Shown here: one piece after another, positions 13,375-23,849 of the stretch
Numbering within the stretch: the first letter of the stretch is position 1
Layout of the letters: each line of letters opens with the position of its first letter
Assembly (NCBI GenBank): GCA_030435675.1
Contig: CM059624.1
Location: 3,434,769 to 3,498,768 of the forward strand
DNA from: Steinernema hermaphroditum
Lineage: Eukaryota > Nematoda > Chromadorea > Rhabditida > Steinernematidae
Direction: 5' to 3'
DNA: 64,000 nucleotides
The notes under the pieces: generated by a model
What the model was told of the DNA's origin: nothing
The model's input: the letters and a program-made list of their open reading frames with translations, nothing else
Database searches by the model: none
Made by a program: the position numbers and the translations under genes

Positions 13375-13827
13375 TCCCCTATATATAAATGGAGAACCGA
13401 CGGGTCCGTTGGTCTGTTTGTGTGTGTGTGTGTTTTTCCGTGAGCACGGCGAAAGCACCCACACAAAATAGGGACCCCGAGGGGAACCGAACCCGGCACC
13501 GCCCGCTTACAAACGAAGCACGTTCGCAATGAGCCACACAAGCAGTTGAGATGGTAGCGCTACACTTCCACCATATCTCTGGGGACGCAAGGCTTTGCGT
13601 TTCTTTACAGTTTTTGTGCCGTTTTTAGCGTATTTTTTAGCTTTGCAGATTTTTGGACAACTTCAGTCATTTGCATGATCACCAATCTTGCCGCCCGCAG
13701 GGCTATGGTGTTTTGCCGCCCGCAGGGCTACAGTTTTTTGGCCTGAAATTCAGCCCTTTGCATGAGCTTCTAATTGGCTTTTAGTACCTGGAGGGCGCGA
13801 ATTCGCGCGCAGCCGGGTTTATAATAG
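13375..13827 (+). mobile_element. Helitron-like non-autonomous element (tentative)
   Basis: A noncoding block runs from TCCCCTATATATAAATGG to a GC palindrome (GCGCGAATTCGCGC at 13795-13808) followed by CCGGGTTTATAATAG. A T/TC-type start and a hairpin just before the 3' end are Helitron features. It contains a TG microsatellite (13419-13433) and a short tandem duplication TTGCCGCCCGCAGGGCTA near 13690-13730. Part of it recurs inverted at 22188-22262. The 3' end is not a clean CTRR, so the class is uncertain. Confidence 0.4.
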
Positions 13828-14020
13828 ATAATTTTAAAGCGTATCTTCCTTCCAGAAGGCAGCACGACTCTTATCCTGTTTTCTATTTTCCGGTCTTCCA
13901 TGTTTGTTTTCGTCGCCCCGCCAAAACGGATAAGAGATAAGCCACTTTATACTTCGGACGTAAACAGCGTGCAGTCGAGCTACAAATCGGTTCCTTTTTT
14001 TCCGTAGCAACGCTCGATTA

Positions 14021-15224
14021 ATGCCGTAAGTTCTGACTGATATCGAATGCTTTCACATGACTTAGATACGCAAATTCCGATGGATACCCTGTCTCGGAAG
14101 CTCCTCTTCACATGTACCCATTTCCAAATACTGGAACTGTTGTGCATGTCTATCCCACAAGGAAGATAATCGAATCCATCGCCGACGAAATGGCTTTTCG
14201 CAGTGAAAGTGACGCCATGTCAAGTGGATATTTGCAGTGGGGCGTCGACTCATCTCGATGTCCTGCATGCAACTATATCCTACCGATCAGCTTAACTATC
14301 ACCGATCAGGTGAGGTGTGCATTTCGTAGAGATGGATGTTCCTTCTAGAAGCCGCAAGGCACATCTCGAGTCCTGTGCCATCAGTGTAAAGAGTGGACAG
14401 AAACGAAGATGATGTTTCATTGCCGAGACTGTGGTCCGAAGGTGAGTAAATATTTGCTAAATCACCATAGAAAGGTGGACATTAAAGTATACATGTTCAG
14501 GGGTAGGTACTGGGAGCCCAGCGAAGTGTCCTGGGGCCGGTAAGCCATAGGACTACTGGTCCTCTAGAGAAGGGTTCTGGGATCGATAGGACGTAAGATT
14601 ACTGGGCCCCTAACAAAGCGTCCTGGGTTGATAAGCTTTAAGGCTATTGGGTGCCTAGCGAACTGCTCTATGACCGGTCGAGAGTATAACTACTGAGCCC
14701 CTAACGAAGCGTCGTGGGGCCAATGTGCCGTAAGTCTGCCGAGCCTTTGGCGCCCAGAAGATGCACTCATCTTCGCTAAGCATAGAAAATAACCCATTAA
14801 TGCTGTTACGCCTTTCTATCAACCATTTCCAGACCTACCTCTGTCCACACTGTCTTATCAGAGAGCACAACGGTCACAACATCGAATCCTTGTCGTTCAT
14901 CAGGAGAAAGAAACGAAAACAGCTGGTCAACGAATTCCGACTGAATTCGCTCTCACCCGTAGAACTTTTTGGGCCGCTGGGATACATCAAAGGAAACGTT
15001 GACTCTTCATTTGCAAAAATTCAAAATATCCTGAACGATGTCGTGGAAGACAGCACTCAAACCGAACTGGACATACTTGCAAAACTAGAGAAGGCGATGA
15101 TCATTGCGGACACATTGAGGGCGGTTGGTGAAAGAAGTGCGTTGCGTAAAGAACCCAGACATTTCAGGTTTATAAGAAGTTAGAGGAGGCCAGGATAATG
15201 TTGGAAAGTTTGTCCCTGTGTTGA
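14021..15224 (+). CDS. RING-less B-box-like / coiled-coil family member 4
   Basis: Five exons: 14021-14025, 14066-14309, 14349-14441, 14833-15123, 15168-15224, giving 229 residues. The first exon is only 5 nt (ATGCC), preceded by a TTCCGTAG acceptor 13 bases upstream. The frame through the junction is open and continuous. Only the first Cys pair of the RING remains (CPAC at 67-70); the following RING half is missing. The B-box-like C6H2 module is intact (VLCHQC, CRDC, LCPHC, H-x2-H at about 93-130), followed by a helical tail like those of the paralogues. It may act as a binding or dimerising partner of full-length members rather than a ligase (inference). The last intron uses GTTGGT. Confidence 0.65.
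14508..14757 (+). repeat. 46-nt degenerate tandem repeat in an intron
   Basis: Five full units of 45-46 nt and a partial sixth begin with TACTGG/TATTGGG near 14508, 14554, 14600, 14645, 14691 and 14737. Each has the layout TACTGGGCCCCTAACGAAGC, then a variable GTCCTGGGGCC part, then TAAG. They fill most of the third intron (14442-14832) of the B-box-like gene. Confidence 0.8.
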
Positions 15225-15406
15225 AACTGGGTAGCAGTAAAAGGCTTTGAGATCGATCGAAAATCGGGTCTGTCATACGAGGTGGTACTTGGGTCAGGAA
15301 CTCAATTCGATCACAGCCGATGTGCGATGCTTTCGCACATCGTGCACTGCTAGCAGATGCATATAAAAAGCGACTCACGTACAGCATGACCCTTTCATTC
15401 TTGACC

Positions 15407-16601
15407 ATGTATCCAAACCGAAAACGCAGTCGACCCACCGTTATCGATCCTCTCGAGCGTCTCGATCATCTCGATCGATTCGATCATCTCGAGCGTCCTC
15501 GATCTTCACGTCCTAGCCGAGATGCGGAAAGAGACGGCTCGAGATCGATACTTTTGGATCTTATTCCTCCAGCGGCCTCTTCAAGCAGTGCTGCCTCATC
15601 GTCCGTCCGTACCCGTTTGAGTCCACAAAACATTTTGCCTGCATCCTACTTAGACATGCCTACAATATTGCCAGTTATGGACTTCGAACGCGATTTCCGA
15701 AGTTTCCTCGACTCAAACGCAACGTCTCCTCGATGGAGTCCTCTAATCATTCCATCAAACAGCCCTCCTTCTGCGACCCAACCTCAATCCTCTACGCGTC
15801 CCACTGAAACCCAAAATGAGACATCTTCGTTCGATAGTAACGGCTTGGAGTGCCCCATCTGTTGTGATGTGTTCACTTCCCCAAAAGTGCTGTCGTGTTG
15901 TGGACAATCACTTTGTCAACCTTGCGCTGTGCGAGCTTGCTCTAGGCATTGTCCGTTCTGTAGAAGTCGCGTAAACAGCAGGCATTTGAAGGACAATGTC
16001 GCCCTCAGAAGTAGGTCGCTTTTCTGAATACTTTTGCTGAACATCAACATATTTTAGATTTCATAGAGACCAGCAACTCGCAGAACAAAGACACGCTTTC
16101 GAAGTGTTCAACTTGTAACGAAGACGTCGACAAGAAACACGTTTACAGTTGCACTACGTGTGGAGCAGAGGTAAACATTTTATCTGAGAAATGTCCATAT
16201 GCATCCAATTCAGGAAAACATCTGTCCTCACTGCATTATCGCCAACCATCCTGGTCATGCAGTTCAGCAACGCTACGTAAGCAAAGACTGTCTGAAGAAG
16301 ATAATCGCTGAAGTGGGCTTGACAGAACAGATTTGTGGAAACGAGTCCGAGTCATATCTGAAAACCTTCGAAAATGCTCAGAAGAAGATTCAAGATGTCG
16401 TCACGCAGCTGAAGCGTCGGGAGCTGCTAACGGAAAAGGAAGCCAGAGATAAGCTCGACGAGATCAAGCCGCATGTGGAATTGATCAAAAAGGTAATGGT
16501 TGAATGCAAGTTATAGTCTATAAATGATGAACGTTCAGGCGCAGAACATGGCGCAGGTATTCGAAGCGCAACTGACGAATGTAAATGCCCATGTCGACTG
16601 A
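15407..16601 (+). CDS. RING / B-box-like / coiled-coil protein 5 (TRIM-like)
   Basis: Four exons: 15407-16010, 16058-16170, 16214-16492, 16539-16601, giving 352 residues. The long N-terminus is Arg/Asp/Ser rich with a short Leu-Asp-His-Leu-like repeat from TCGATC-type DNA repeats. The RING-like domain is at about 149-185 (CPIC ... LSCCGQSLCQPC ... CPFC); the usual RING His is Gln (CCGQ). The B-box-like module is at about 219-255 (CSTC, CTTC, CPHC, H-x2-H), followed by a helical tail to the end. Intron phases equal those of the paralogues. An in-frame ATG at 15386, one base after a CAG, is an alternative start. AATAAA at about 16661 can serve as polyA signal. Confidence 0.8.
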
Positions 16602-18049
16602 CCGGGACTGTGGCAGTAATTCGTGCCTTTTGGTCCCTTAAATATCATACACTATGTGTAATAAAGTTGATGGTTTTACTGCTTTTGTGCTGCTGTTATC
16701 GTCTGGTTTATTTACATTTAAGCGGATAACAAGGGTGCGAAGGTCACCTTTAATTAAGCGCAACTTCTAACGATTTGGTCACCTGGCTATGGTCAGGTCA
16801 CCTGCATAGAATGCCGAAGGGCGCCTGCCCATGCTGTGGCACCGAACTTTTGTGTTCTACAGCACCTTTGAAATGTAAAAGAGAAGTTTATGTTTTGTTT
16901 TCTTCCTTATCACATGTTCCATGTGTTCCAAATGTATACGGAATGCTCTCATAAGCCGACCGTCGCTCACATTGTGTTTATTCGTAACTGATGATGATGC
17001 GCAATCGCCCGATTATATAGCACAAAACAGACATATGAGAAGTGTGACCCTGATAACACACTTTTACGGCAGATGTGCTCGCCTACGTCGGCTTATCCTA
17101 TAAAACAAAAAGTCATGATGTGACACGATTCGTGACACCAAACGCTAAAAATGTTACTACAGGTATGGGCCCTCCTATCCACCATTCAACTAGGAGCCTC
17201 TTTTGAAAGTACCTATGTCTTTCCTGTGTTGCTAAATATCACATAATGGGTCATTTATGAAAAGTGCAGTCCGTCACCAAAGCATGGATGAGCCGCTATA
17301 AAGTATGCCACATAGCAGGAAGCTACAACTCGATTCGAAGAAGTGAATTCATATGTGATATTTATCGAATGGGTTACAAGCTTTTTACAGGTTTATACTC
17401 TAGGAATTACACCGCGGAAGGCGATAAGAAAGACATACATACCACTGGAGTCATTGCTTCTCGTACGGCTTCAGCGTCGAATCCGATTAGTTCGCGATCT
17501 GAATTCGTGACCATCCCGTTTGGTACTCCCTTTTTTGTGATCCTTGAGCACGAAACGGCATAAAGCCGTCGCAAGTATCCCATTTGATATTTAGTTCGTT
17601 TTTGAGTTGCAATGCAGATGCATTGAAACCCAAGACTTTAATGATTCCGAGTTCCACTAGTTCTACAGTGCAACGCAGAACTGATTCAACCCTCCCCTCT
17701 GGAATTTCGATCGTCCTTCCATGGATTTGCGCTTAGTCACCGGAATCAGATTTGCTATGCGACGTGTACTCGCACGAGTTGGACGAACAGTAGTCCGACG
17801 CCTCATGGACCGGTCACTGTAGCGTCAATCGCAACGTAGTGTACTGTAGCGTCAAGCCTAACCTATGCGGTAGTAGCGCTGGAGAGCGGTCGAAATCTAA
17901 AAAAAGACGGCTCAAAAATCCCTTGAAAGCAATGGGAAACGGTCGAGATCAAGGGGAACAGTTAAAAACCTTAAAAAAGCAAAACTACAATTCGCGTTTT
18001 TACACCAGAAATTCCTGTACAGAATCGCATATCAAGCGCATCAAGCGCG
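16602..18049. other. intergenic, no gene recognised
   Basis: Contains the 3' end of the preceding transcript and no further supportable exon set. Short open frames at 16921-17103 and 17264-17563 match nothing I know. Confidence 0.4.
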
Positions 18050-18299
18050 TTCTCCTTCCCCTCCCACCGGCCAGGTTGAAGATTGTGGATGCGGTCAAGG
18101 AGCTTGAAAGGAATGTGCTACTTACGAACAAAGATGCAAACAGGCACCCTGGAGAAAATGAAACCTTATGTGGAACTGATTCACAAGGTGAGCCTGGCAG
18201 TGAAGCGTCCTCTTAAAGAAGAGCATGGAAAAACAGCTCAAAGAGGAGTTTGATGCATTGGAGCAAGAAACGGGGCAAGAAAACTGGGTGCAATGGTGA
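18050..18299 (+). pseudogene. 3'-end relic of a RING-family paralogue
   Basis: The stretch KIVDAVKELERN (about 18079-18114) followed by LEKMKPYVELIHK corresponds to the tail of the 15.4 kb gene (KIQDVVTQLKRR ... LDEIKPHVELIKK). The two halves are in different frames, with a one-base shift near 18143. A GTGAGC donor follows at 18188 and a short last exon-like frame (18219-18299) ends in TGA. No RING or B-box exons are found upstream, so I read this as a truncated, frameshifted copy. Confidence 0.6.
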
Positions 18300-18375
18300 T
18301 TAATACATGTATTCTGGCAATAACTACTATAATGTGGTGTATTACTTATGGTTGATAGTCTAGACCTCTAGATAG

Positions 18376-18775
18376 TGTAGCTTGTAAGGCTTGTACAGAC
18401 TCGTTGGCATTTCAATCAGCCGCTTATAGGGCTCTTGCAGATATAAATAAAGCTCTTAAGTCATTCAGACAGTCTCAGAGCGCACCGTTCTGGGCTTTGC
18501 GTGATCGACATCGAGACGAGACAGACTGGCGAGCGAGACGTCTGAACTCGGTCCATAAAAGGGAAGGAAAGCGGTCGGGACGCCATTCGAACTGCGAGCT
18601 TCGAACAAGGATGGATCTCTCCCAGAATCCCGCTGGTATCCCGCTTCCTCGGCCCCGGATTTCTCGCCTTCGAACACGCCTTCTCTGCAAGGAGCGCAGT
18701 CCGACGCCGTACCCGCACTACTCCTGGAGGTCTCTGCCTGTGTCGGCGCCGATCAAAACGTGATCGATTGTGAAC
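18376..18775 (+). mobile_element. possible solo LTR (tentative)
   Basis: This noncoding block has a TATAAATAAAGC signal near 18441, dense GC-rich sequence after it, and ends near GGCGCCGATCAAAACG. The layout TATA, polyA signal and GGCGCC resembles an LTR with adjoining primer site. I see no second copy and no target-site duplication, so confidence is low. Confidence 0.2.
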
Positions 18776-19049
18776 AGTTTTTTGTGGTAGTTTTGGTATT
18801 TTGCACAATAAACACTTGTATACCATTCTGTCATTGCTCTTCCGCTCATCTATCTCGTGGCAATGTGACTGGGTTTTAAAGGCTTCTCGTGTTCTTGGGG
18901 CGGGGCCGCAATGACCCAGAAAACACAATGAAAATTTACGGAAATCAAAGCGGAAAGTAAAGCGAGACAGAAACACCAGAAAGGCACACAGGCAGTCAAA
19001 AGGCAGTTTACAGCGACACCGTTCAAATGAAATTAAATAATATATGCAT

Positions 19050-20286
19050 CTATTCATAGTGGATCACGAAATTCTTCCGTTCTCTTCCGACTTTCTCGTT
19101 GAGGAAAAGCTTCTGGGAGAATTCCTGAACGGTAGGGTCGACATCGTCGATGAACATGTAGTCAATCGAAAGTCTATCGTCCTTGGTGGACGGAGTAGAA
19201 TCCTGGAGATCCACAGCGACTTTTATCTAAAATGCATCGGAATCATAAACGCTAATAACTTACGAGCTTACCTGAACAGAGCCGCCAACAGAAAGAATTC
19301 CATACGAAGGAGTGGCACCAATTCGTTTGCGTGAGTTCGTCTTGATCGCCCACATGATACGACGTGCAGCGTTGTTGGAAACGTAAAGAACGCACTGCTG
19401 CCGATTCGGCAAAGCAAACGTCAACGTATCGGCTGGCGTTGTGATCAGATCATTCTTGGGAGCTTCCTTTACAGACTGCGTTGATTTTCCCAAAGTCATT
19501 GTTAAATCCTGAAATTATATGATTAATTAAAAGAAAACAGTTGTGCTCAACCATGGTCGTTGCTGACGGCTTGGAAGTCGATTCGACTGAACCACTAGAA
19601 GTGCTAACCCGTGCTGTAGTGCACTCGGACTTTGCTTCACTTGCATTTGGTGGTGGAGTCTTCGCTGTTGATGCGGCGCTTCTTTCACTACTCTTTGTAG
19701 ATTTGTTCTGAAAACGAAACACAAGTCAACTATGTACCAACAGTCACATTTTCTTACTGTTGCAAGCGCCTTCTTGCTGAGGTTGTCAAGCGTTTCCGAC
19801 AACAGGGAAGACTTAGACGACCCTGGCGGATTTAGTCCCACCGGAAGATCGTAGTATTTTTCCGAGCTCAGACGATATCCATGGAGCAGCATGATGCTCA
19901 AGAAAGTGAATTTGGCGACGTAGTAGCCAACGAGATCATTCATGGCCGAGTCGACCACAACGAGCACACCTTGAATAGTCCAGTAGAGCAGCATAAAGTT
20001 CTGAAAATAGATAAAATTAAGCCGAAATTCAACGATGACAACGACTTACCACCTGCTCGGCGATCTCGTCGTTCCACATCATCCACACATTAAGGAGAGC
20101 GGCTGGCACGCATGTGAAAAGATGACAGACGAATCTGGCCTCTCGTCCGACGGCCAAATAGATTGCGATCAACACGCAGATTCCAAGGACGACTTCTCGC
20201 CTTCGCGGCAACCTCTGAATCAGCGGCAACAGGTGTCGCGAGGCACCCGTCTGAGAGCGAAGCGATTCGCTCGAACGACCCTTCAT
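19050..20286 (-). CDS. REEP (TB2/DP1/HVA22)-like protein fused to an MSP domain
   Basis: Five exons on the minus strand: 20286-20050, 20000-19758, 19707-19552, 19508-19272, 19226-19050, all phase 0, giving 349 residues. Residues ~25-140 are hydrophobic with four membrane-dipping segments (e.g. VVLGICVLIAIYLAVG, YYVAKFTFLSIMLL) and align in order with TB2/DP1/HVA22 proteins, which curve ER membranes. Residues ~161-213 are a Ser/Thr-rich linker. Residues ~214-349 match the major sperm protein fold (VLYVSNNAARRIMWAIKT, then RKRIGATPSYGIL, then DRLSIDY, ending near RKNFVIHYE). The Lys of the IKT motif, important for FFAT binding in VAP proteins, is kept. Together this suggests an ER-shaping protein with a cytosolic adaptor. 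The N-terminus is uncertain: a TTTCAG site and another ATG in a different frame lie about 90 bases upstream. Confidence 0.75.
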
Positions 20287-20525
20287 CTCACGACCGGCTT
20301 CGACGACTCTCAGCGATGCGAATGGCCCGACGGGCGGCCAAGGGGTCTGCAAGCAGACACATCTGTCTGAAATCAGAACTCTTTGTCTGGATGACGAAAA
20401 TGCACGTATGCGCCACATGAGTTCAATGCAACAAGAAGTCCGTCTCTTGATCGCCAGTGGACGAAACAGAAATGTAACAGCATACGATAATTTAACATGC
20501 AACAAAAAAGAAATTGCACGAAAAG

Positions 20526-20706
20526 TTCGGATTTTTGGAAACGATCACGACGGTCAGCGAGCGAAAAACGATGTGCCGGTGTGGATTCGGGGAATTGTGT
20601 CACTACCGTACTCTTATTAATCGGCAGATCCCTTGCGAGGCCCAAATCCACACTGGCACATCGTTTTTGGCTCTCCGACCGTTGCGATCGTTTCCAAAAA
20701 TCACGG
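20526..20706. repeat. imperfect inverted repeat, 66-nt arms
   Basis: The arm at 20526-20591 (GGATTTTTGGAAACGATC ... AAAAACGATGTGCC ... GTGGATTCGGG) is the near-exact reverse complement of 20641-20706, with a ~49-nt spacer and only a handful of mismatches. Transcribed from either strand it would form a long hairpin. No flanking coding sequence explains it. Confidence 0.85.
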
Positions 20707-21621
20707 CGCGAGCTATGGAAAACGGGCGCGGACGGTAATACTGCATCCTCATGGAAAGCGCGGTGGGACCCTTTGATGGCGCAGATTGTAGCTTCAGTCC
20801 CTTGGACTGTCCTAATGATGCGGAGTTTTCGAGCCGAATTCGAGACGATTCGGACGTTCGGCCAGGCCATTTCGGTTACTTGGGCAAAAAGATCCGGAAT
20901 CGGACCTGTTCTCTTTTGTGGATCTGCCAAATGAAGAAAGTTTTGTGGATTCGACCCCCATGTTTTCAGCAAAAGTGCACCACATTTCGCTTTTGTCGGC
21001 CTCTCTACCTTTTAGTGTTTTACTTTGCCCGTCCTATGGACGATGTGATCAACAAAGTGCGCAAGACTGTCTGGAAAGTGCAAATCGGCCCTTTTCAAGA
21101 TTGCACGTTTCAAACCAAACCAGTCTTGACACCATACGTTCATATCCTTTCTGTATACAGATAAAACACATGGCGACAACGTCCCCTTTTCCTCCTCTTC
21201 ATCCACTCCTGACTCAGCCCTTATTCCTTTGGCGCCGCGTGCCTCGATCCAGCCTCCTCCTCACGCGCGTCGTCTCACGCGCCGCTTGTGATATGTGCCG
21301 CGCGACGGACAGCCGCTCCAGTTTGGTCCTTTCGCCGTTGCCTTTTCCTCTCCACCAGCCAGCAGCCGGTCGCCGCCGACCCTCTCTCCTCGGCGATAGA
21401 AAAGTCGAGGTATTCGCTTATTAAGTGAGCGGCCTCTTCCGTGCCAGTACGCCGGTGTTACTCAGGGCAACAGAGCGTCGGCCCGCCGGCAATTGATTAT
21501 GCACGCGTGCGCGTCCCCTTCTTCTAGATGAGGCGAATTTAAATCCGTGCTCTATCGTCAATACCTCTCCCTCTCCTTCAGAGTTAGTTAGATTGGTTTG
21601 GACATCAGCTGGACAGCGGGG
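20707..21621. other. intergenic, GC-rich upstream region
   Basis: Open frames run through this stretch on both strands without family resemblance. The part from about 21180 to 21600 is CT-rich and directly precedes the next gene, so it may hold its promoter. No defined site can be named. Confidence 0.35.
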
Positions 21622-23203
21622 ATGGCTCGCACCAGGATGACCTGTCGATGTAGTACCATTGTGCGGTCTGGACTAATGTAAGTTGAAGTTTTCCTAATTG
21701 TACTGAGCGAAATTAATGGCGATAAACGTGCCTTTTCGGCGCTAAGGGCCAAGACATCTGTAGTCACATGAAAGGCCTGTTGGCGGCACTATAGCCTTGC
21801 GAATAGCAAGATGAGTGATCCTACAAATTATTGAGGAATGGCTGAAAGACCTTTCGGACGGAAACAGAATAAAATGATGCTCATAATGGGAGTTAGAAAT
21901 GAGCCAAAAACTGTATATCATGGATTCTTTCCGCAAGCGTTTTCAGGCCTGTGTAGTGTAACGGTGGCATATGAACTGTCTTTATGACTTGAGCCTGATC
22001 TGCGAGACATGAACAAATGGTTGAAGTTAGCTCAAAACTTGTAAATACATGAAAAACCTTTCGGACGGAAACAGCATAGAATAGTAGTCATAAAAGGGAT
22101 TATAAATAACTCAAAAACTGTGAAGAAACTCGAGGCCTAGCTAGTATAGCGATGAGCTGTCCTTGTGGATTGTGCTTGATCTGTAATCGGGTTCGGTCCC
22201 CCCCCCCTGCGGGTCCCTATCTTTTCCGGTCCTCTGCGGACGGAAACACACACACACAAAGGCCACCGTAGTTTAAATCTTCGTGATCTGAGAAACCTCT
22301 GCTTCATTTGATTTGTTTAGCCACGTCTATAATTGCCCAAGATTCGGACGACGAGGCCCGATGTTTGTGCGGTCTCCTTACGACCTGAACATCTTCGATT
22401 TAAGCGCGCTCGATCACCCGGGTGAATCGCCATCCGGAAATGATCCAAATATAAACGTTGTCAGGTACTGTAATCATTAAGACCTGAACCAAAAGAGCGT
22501 TTCCCTGCAGGGATCCAACGCCGCCGCCCCCGAGACCACTGACTCCGCCTACGCCCACGTTTTGTGACATCTTCCAACCTCCCAAGTAGGCCAATGCATT
22601 GTGATGCTTGTTCAACACATTTTCAGCCCGACGTCGCCTGAGGACGCGGACTCAGATGTCGAATTTCTTGGCGTTTATCGGAACACCAATTGGTTTGACC
22701 AAGCGTAAGCTAGATGCAATGCAGTAACCGCCAAGTTGATCTTTTCAGCAATCTAGTATACGATCGCAACACGGATACGTACAGGCATGCTCCGCCACCA
22801 GAGCCGACTCCTCCCGTTCCGCCAAACCAAGAGCAAATGTACCACTGAATATTCTCTCTGACATACATAGGAACTTACTGTTTTAGAGCCATTCTGCGTG
22901 AGCAAAGGGCGCGATTTACGATGCCCCCACATCTTCAAGAGTAGCTTCTGTTTCTTCTTATCTATATGAGCAGATAGTGTTTAGAAGGATCGATAGGGCA
23001 CAGCGTCAATCTCGACTGCTTCATCTGGTTGAAGGAGCCCTGTATGATCGATCTATTATACGGTATATAACTAGTCCATGTATTTTAGACCGAGATCAGC
23101 AGTTGAAGACATTGCGCGCCACTACAACATCGACAACTTTTATGACTATTTTCGGAATCAAGACCTGCGAATGTCGCGGACCGGCGATATTCGAGCCTTG
23201 TGA
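21622..23203 (+). CDS. unrecognised protein, seven small exons
   Basis: Exons 21622-21677, 22321-22464, 22627-22704, 22749-22838, 22887-22940, 22985-23041 and 23089-23203 join in phase to 197 residues. I do not recognise the family. Visible features are an acidic DADSDVEFLGV segment that resembles a SUMO-interacting motif, a Pro-rich APPPEPTPPVPP stretch at about 112-123, and a charged helical C-terminus (IAILREQRARF ... VEDIARHYNIDNFYDYF). Skipping the 48-nt intron at 22839-22886 is needed; without it the frame stops after MYH. The final TGA overlaps a GTGAGT donor-like site, so another downstream exon cannot be excluded. Start is the first ATG of the first exon, 15 bases after a CAG. Confidence 0.6.
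22188..22262 (-). repeat. inverted fragment of the 13.4-kb Helitron-like element
   Basis: The string CGGGTTCGGTCCCC ... GGGTCCCTAT ... CGGAAACACACACACACAAA resembles the reverse complement of 13419-13495. It lies in the first intron of the unrecognised gene and is too short to be mobile. Confidence 0.55.
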
Positions 23204-23849
23204 GTTATGTGACGTAAAATGCAAACGCTCCAAATAGTGTTGCGACACTATTGACACTACATTTGTGCTTTTGAAACGGGATACAGTAACTGCTGAATGA
23301 GAGAGCTAGCATAGTACACCGGTGCTTCTTTTCTACAGAAGACTGTAGAACACTAGGTTTAAGATAGTCACAGTAATAAGAAATCATTTCACAATCAAAA
23401 AAAATGACAGAAGACATCCAACATCAGGAAGAATGCAATGTATAAGCTAGTTAAGTTAAATTTTGGTTCGGATTTCCCCCTCGGATTTTTGATTCATTTG
23501 TAGTTGTTTATACTTTAAAAAATGAAAGCATATGCGCGTGCTCTCGCCCCCTTTAGGTGCTAGGAGTCCAGTAGTTCGGATGGCAACAATGGTGGCCATA
23601 AAGTGGATTAGACTTCGGCATAATCCCTTTTGATAAAGACAATGCATAATGACCTCATGTCACAGTAGCACTTAACTGGACGTTTGTGAAAGTGGCTAAA
23701 AATGAATAAAAAAAACTGCAAAGAAATGTGAGTTCTGACATCTCCAGAGACCGGTCGGGATCGGTTTCGTCCTCTGAAAAAAACCATCGTGTACCACATC
23801 GCACACGATTCACCTCCTCCTTTTCAGTGGCTACAACCTTTTCGGCACC
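23204..23849. other. intergenic, no gene recognised
   Basis: No supportable exons. The last bases hold a TTTTCAG site (ending 23827), a likely trans-splice acceptor 22 bases before the next ATG. Confidence 0.4.

Noticed and set aside
18461..19057. 198-residue minus-strand open frame
   Set aside because: Very Arg/Cys-rich, spans the possible LTR and overlaps other open frames on both strands of GC-rich DNA. No domain seen.
20373..20972. 199-residue minus-strand open frame
   Set aside because: It runs through the 66-nt inverted repeat, so the frame is mirrored repeat sequence, and it has no family resemblance or exon signals.
22749..22848. stop codon after MYH as the end of the 21.6 kb gene
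   Set aside because: The GT inside ATGTACC gives a phase-matching donor to three further exons with coding-like sequence, so the TGA is more likely intronic.
23042..23088. a 26-nt intron using the donor at 23063
   Set aside because: Too short; the donor at 23042 gives a 47-nt intron in the same phase, in line with other introns here.
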